From positions 3,596,001 through 3,660,000 of the forward strand of contig JAUPSS010000002.1 in assembly GCA_040285825.1 (NCBI GenBank): a stretch of DNA of 64,000 bases, given 5' to 3'. Position 1 is the first letter of the stretch. Every line of letters begins with the position of its first letter. The notes beneath the pieces were generated by a model, which worked only from the letters and a program-made list of their open reading frames with translations, was not told the DNA's origin and ran no database searches. The stretch is from Eukaryota sp. TZLM1-RC. Taxonomy: Eukaryota; Metamonada: BaSk clade. A program made the position numbers and the translations under genes. This document shows, in pieces, positions 62,041 through 64,000 of this stretch.

Positions 62041-62045
62041 AGAGA

Positions 62046-62640
62046 TATTTCCGCTGCAAAAAATATTCAAATTAAGAAGAAAGCGGAATTGTGGCCCGAA
62101 AGATACATTTGCCCAGATGCTCTGTTGAGGAGATGATTGAGGAACCTGAGCATACAGAAACTAAAACTTTTGAGACCGATCTACAGATATTTTAGTAGTA
62201 TTTGGTAGATCCACTTAGATACACCAAGTCGCGAGGCTTTGTTCTGTGAAAGCAGTAGGTGTATTTAAGTGAGGTAGCCCAGTGATGAAGATCATGATTG
62301 TCTTTGTCGAATGACGCTACATGTCTCTTACAGCCTGGGAGTAGACATTGAGAAAGTTGAAAACGGGAGTGAATTTCACAGGAATGCATGATAAGAGAAA
62401 TTCACAGTAGTTTGAGAGAAAATCGTATACTAAAGGATATTCTATCAATTAACAATTTAATTAACAATTTATAGCAGAAACAGACACATTTTAAAACCCA
62501 AGAACAAACCCTAAATAAATATAAATAGGTGAATCTAAACCGCTTTCCAAATGATGTTGTTGCTGACTATCAGTAGCAGCAGGAAATTTTTTGAAGTGTA
62601 AAAGAATTTTGAAGAGATTCAGCCATTTTGTCCAGAAAAT
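62046..62640. other. no gene seen
   Basis: AT-rich. May hold older Fanzor or transposon sequence, but no motif is readable. Confidence 0.3.
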
Positions 62641-63003
62641 CAAAAATATGGCTGAAATTCGTGAAGTGATTATTTGGTTTGGGAAAAGAGGTGAAGGGCC
62701 ATCCCGTCGAAGAGTGAAACACCAAGAAAGCGTTTTCTGAAGTATTTAAAGGCTGGATTTCCAACCGTGAAGGAAGGCGACGAATACTATACAACAACCA
62801 AAGTGAACTGTTGCAAAGTTTTCCATGAAGACCTTTAGTTAATACAGAATGGAGAAAGGGAAAAGTCTAAAGCCTATTTTGCATGTCCAGAATGTGGGAT
62901 GGTTTGGTCAAGAGATATCTCTGCATCGAGAAACCAGTGGGAGATTGCAGTAAGCGAGTACTTTTTGAACACAAGACCCCCAGCTTTTAGAAGGCCTCAA
63001 TAA
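62640..63003 (+). pseudogene. Fanzor C-terminal fragment, second type
   Basis: Frame ending at the TAA 63001-63003 reads TPRKRFLKYLKAGFPTVKEG, then DEYYTTTKVNCC, an in-frame TAG (62836-62838), and AYFACPECGMVWSRDISASR followed by NQW and RPPAFRRP. This is the order of the Fanzor/TnpB end: DE(Y/F)xT, first Cys pair, second C-x2-C, then the RuvC-III Asp in a RD-x-x-A-x-x-N motif. A frame change near 62700 precedes it (REVIIWFGKRGEGPSRR in another frame). The sequence differs clearly from the copy at 22910-24640, so it is another lineage. No N-terminal half is present. Confidence 0.7.
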
Positions 63004-63140
63004 GAGTCTTCAAATCCAACGTATTTTGATCTAAGCCAAGTTTAGACATGTGGATGTGGTTGAATTGGAAATTGAAATTTGAGATAAAGTATTTCCAGTG
63101 AAAACCACAGATATTATTAAAGGAATCAATTCTATCAATT
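63004..63140. other. flank between the Fanzor fragment and LINE-I
   Basis: Short AT-rich stretch. The 3' side of a Fanzor is where its guide RNA would be coded, but nothing diagnostic is seen. Confidence 0.3.
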
Positions 63141-64000
63141 ATATATAATATTGCCAAAGGGGAAAGAAGCAGGCCCATCTGGAATTTCTTTTGATCTCTT
63201 AAAAATAGCATGTTCCAGTGCTCCCGAAATTTCTGATGATCTAGCCCACTATTTTCAACAATTGATTGTTTTGAAAATTAATCCTCCATTTGAATTACTC
63301 GCAACACGTCTGATTGCTTTAGTAAAGCCTGGAAACGGAATCAAACCTGATGGAATACGCCCAATTGCTGTTGGTGAATCTCTTTCTCGTTTGCCAGCAT
63401 CAATTGTCTTCGATCGTGTCAAAGACAAAGCTTATACATTTTTGAATCCTCATCAATTTGGAATCAAAACAATTGATGGTGCTTCTGTTGCTGCTATTGC
63501 CTCTGATATCTTTTTTAATGCAGAGGAAAATAATTTTATTTTTAATCTCGACTTTAAAAATGCTTTTAATTCTGTAAAGCGAGAAGCAATTTTTTGAAGT
63601 TATTAAATCTGATTTTCCTGAGCTATCGAGTTTTTTCTACCATTTTTCTGGGAAAGAATCAGATTTAATTTTTAATTCATTTGGTCTTAAATCATCTTCT
63701 GGAGTGAAGCAGGGAGATCCTTTAGGCCCATTATTGTTTTGTTTAGCTATTCACAAAACTTTAAATATCATTAAGCAAAAATACCCTTCTATAAAAATAG
63801 TTGCTTATATGGATGATATATCCTTGATTGGTTCATTTGATTTACTAGAATTGGTTGCTCAAGAAATTGCCGATTCATATGAAAATATTGGGCTTCATCT
63901 TAATGCCAGCAAATGCCTTCTGATTGGCTCTTCTGCTCAAGATCTTGTGAAAAACGATTCTATTGTCCCTTTTACTAATTATAGTAGTGATGCTTTTAAG
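63140..64000 (+). mobile_element. LINE-I copy running off the window
   Basis: Carries the RT N-terminal palm missing in other copies: KGKEAGPSGISFDLLKIACS, GIRPIAVGESLSRLPASIVF, then FNLDFKNAFNSVKREAIF (motif A, Asp near 63550). One extra T in a T-run near 63590 shifts the frame relative to the copy at 8079. Past that point it is nearly identical to 8082-8512 through YMDD near 63810 and to the window end. Confidence 0.92.

Larger units (their letters stand above)
61103..62045 (+). mobile_element. pogo/Tc-like DNA transposon, internally deleted
   Basis: Two protein pieces: 61396-61575 (59 residues) with a helix-turn-helix like pogo or CENP-B N-termini (SRIHGVSPKSLHLWRYQK), and 61673-61888 with WLKSSWNLIEERRIRKSFRS and an acidic tail, the usual end of Tigger/pogo DDE transposases. 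The catalytic middle is missing. Possible termini are imperfect inverted repeats (CACCTTAAATAAGCCCC near 61258 and the revcomp of GGGGATTTTATTAGGTG near 62020) flanked by TA. A solo LTR sits in the left terminus. Confidence 0.6.

Noticed and set aside
1-64000. CRISPR array, bacterial operon or phage
   Set aside because: No regularly spaced short repeats with unique spacers. Introns, LINEs and eukaryotic ribosomal and chaperone genes show nuclear eukaryotic DNA.

Overview
The window is nuclear DNA of a unicellular eukaryote (a protist; I cannot name the species). It is AT-rich, stop codons are standard, and 3' ends carry AATAAA-like signals. Host genes are compact and several hold very short introns. 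I could place introns of 28-32 nt in the genes for ribosomal protein eS1/S3a, prefoldin 5, prefoldin 2, cytosolic malate dehydrogenase and a secreted NlpC/P60 protein. In each case splicing restores a conserved protein.

Most of the window is a graveyard of retroelements in which compact host genes survive. At least three families of non-LTR retrotransposons (here LINE-I, LINE-II and LINE-III) recur more than 20 times on both strands. Each encodes a reverse transcriptase (YMDD), a C-terminal Cys/His knuckle and an R-x-D-V...D-V nuclease-like block typical of restriction-like-endonuclease LINEs. Three kinds of LTR element are present, mostly nested in LINE copies: a 6.5 kb Ty3/gypsy element with almost identical 190 bp LTRs (32282-38824), a 1.1 kb gag-only element (2882-3979) with two related solo LTRs, and a 1.36 kb mini-element with 78-80 bp LTRs (49831-51194). 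The three share a motif (ATAATTATTRGCC) directly after the 5' LTR and a purine tract before the 3' LTR, and they make 4-bp target duplications.

Layout. 1-457 is the 5' part of a gene leaving the window. 0.5-12.8 kb is nested LINE and LTR debris holding a small membrane-protein ORF and a truncated copy of the gene at 24.7 kb. 12.85-13.09 kb is a perfect 113-bp inverted repeat. 13.5-16.4 kb holds a membrane protein, a coiled-coil SQ-rich protein and eS1/S3a. 19.0-19.9 kb holds two prefoldin subunit genes facing each other. 22.9-24.6 kb is a decayed but nearly full-length Fanzor (eukaryotic TnpB-like RNA-guided nuclease), head to head with a 1067-residue secreted five-repeat protein (24.7-27.9 kb). 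30.2-30.9 kb is the NlpC/P60 gene. 32.3-38.8 kb is the gypsy element. 40.6-43.5 kb is a RecQ4-like helicase. 44-51.4 kb is LINE debris with the mini-element. 51.5-52.6 kb is malate dehydrogenase. 53.3-55.5 kb is a Nopp140/SRP40-like nucleolar protein built on 153-bp tandem repeats. 56.2 kb is an unknown protein and 59.2 kb an NmrA-like protein. 61-64 kb holds a pogo-like DNA transposon remnant, a second and different Fanzor fragment, and a LINE-I copy running off the end.

How the parts work together: the host genes are mostly housekeeping (translation, chaperone, metabolism, genome maintenance, nucleolus) and form no pathway, except the prefoldin pair, whose products belong to one complex. 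The mobile fraction shows layered insertion history: LINEs in LINEs, LTR elements in LINEs, and an LTR in a DNA transposon end. The most notable items are the two Fanzor relics, the shared LTR junction motif, the Ty3-type frameshift heptamer with a missing integrase glutamate, and the very short introns.
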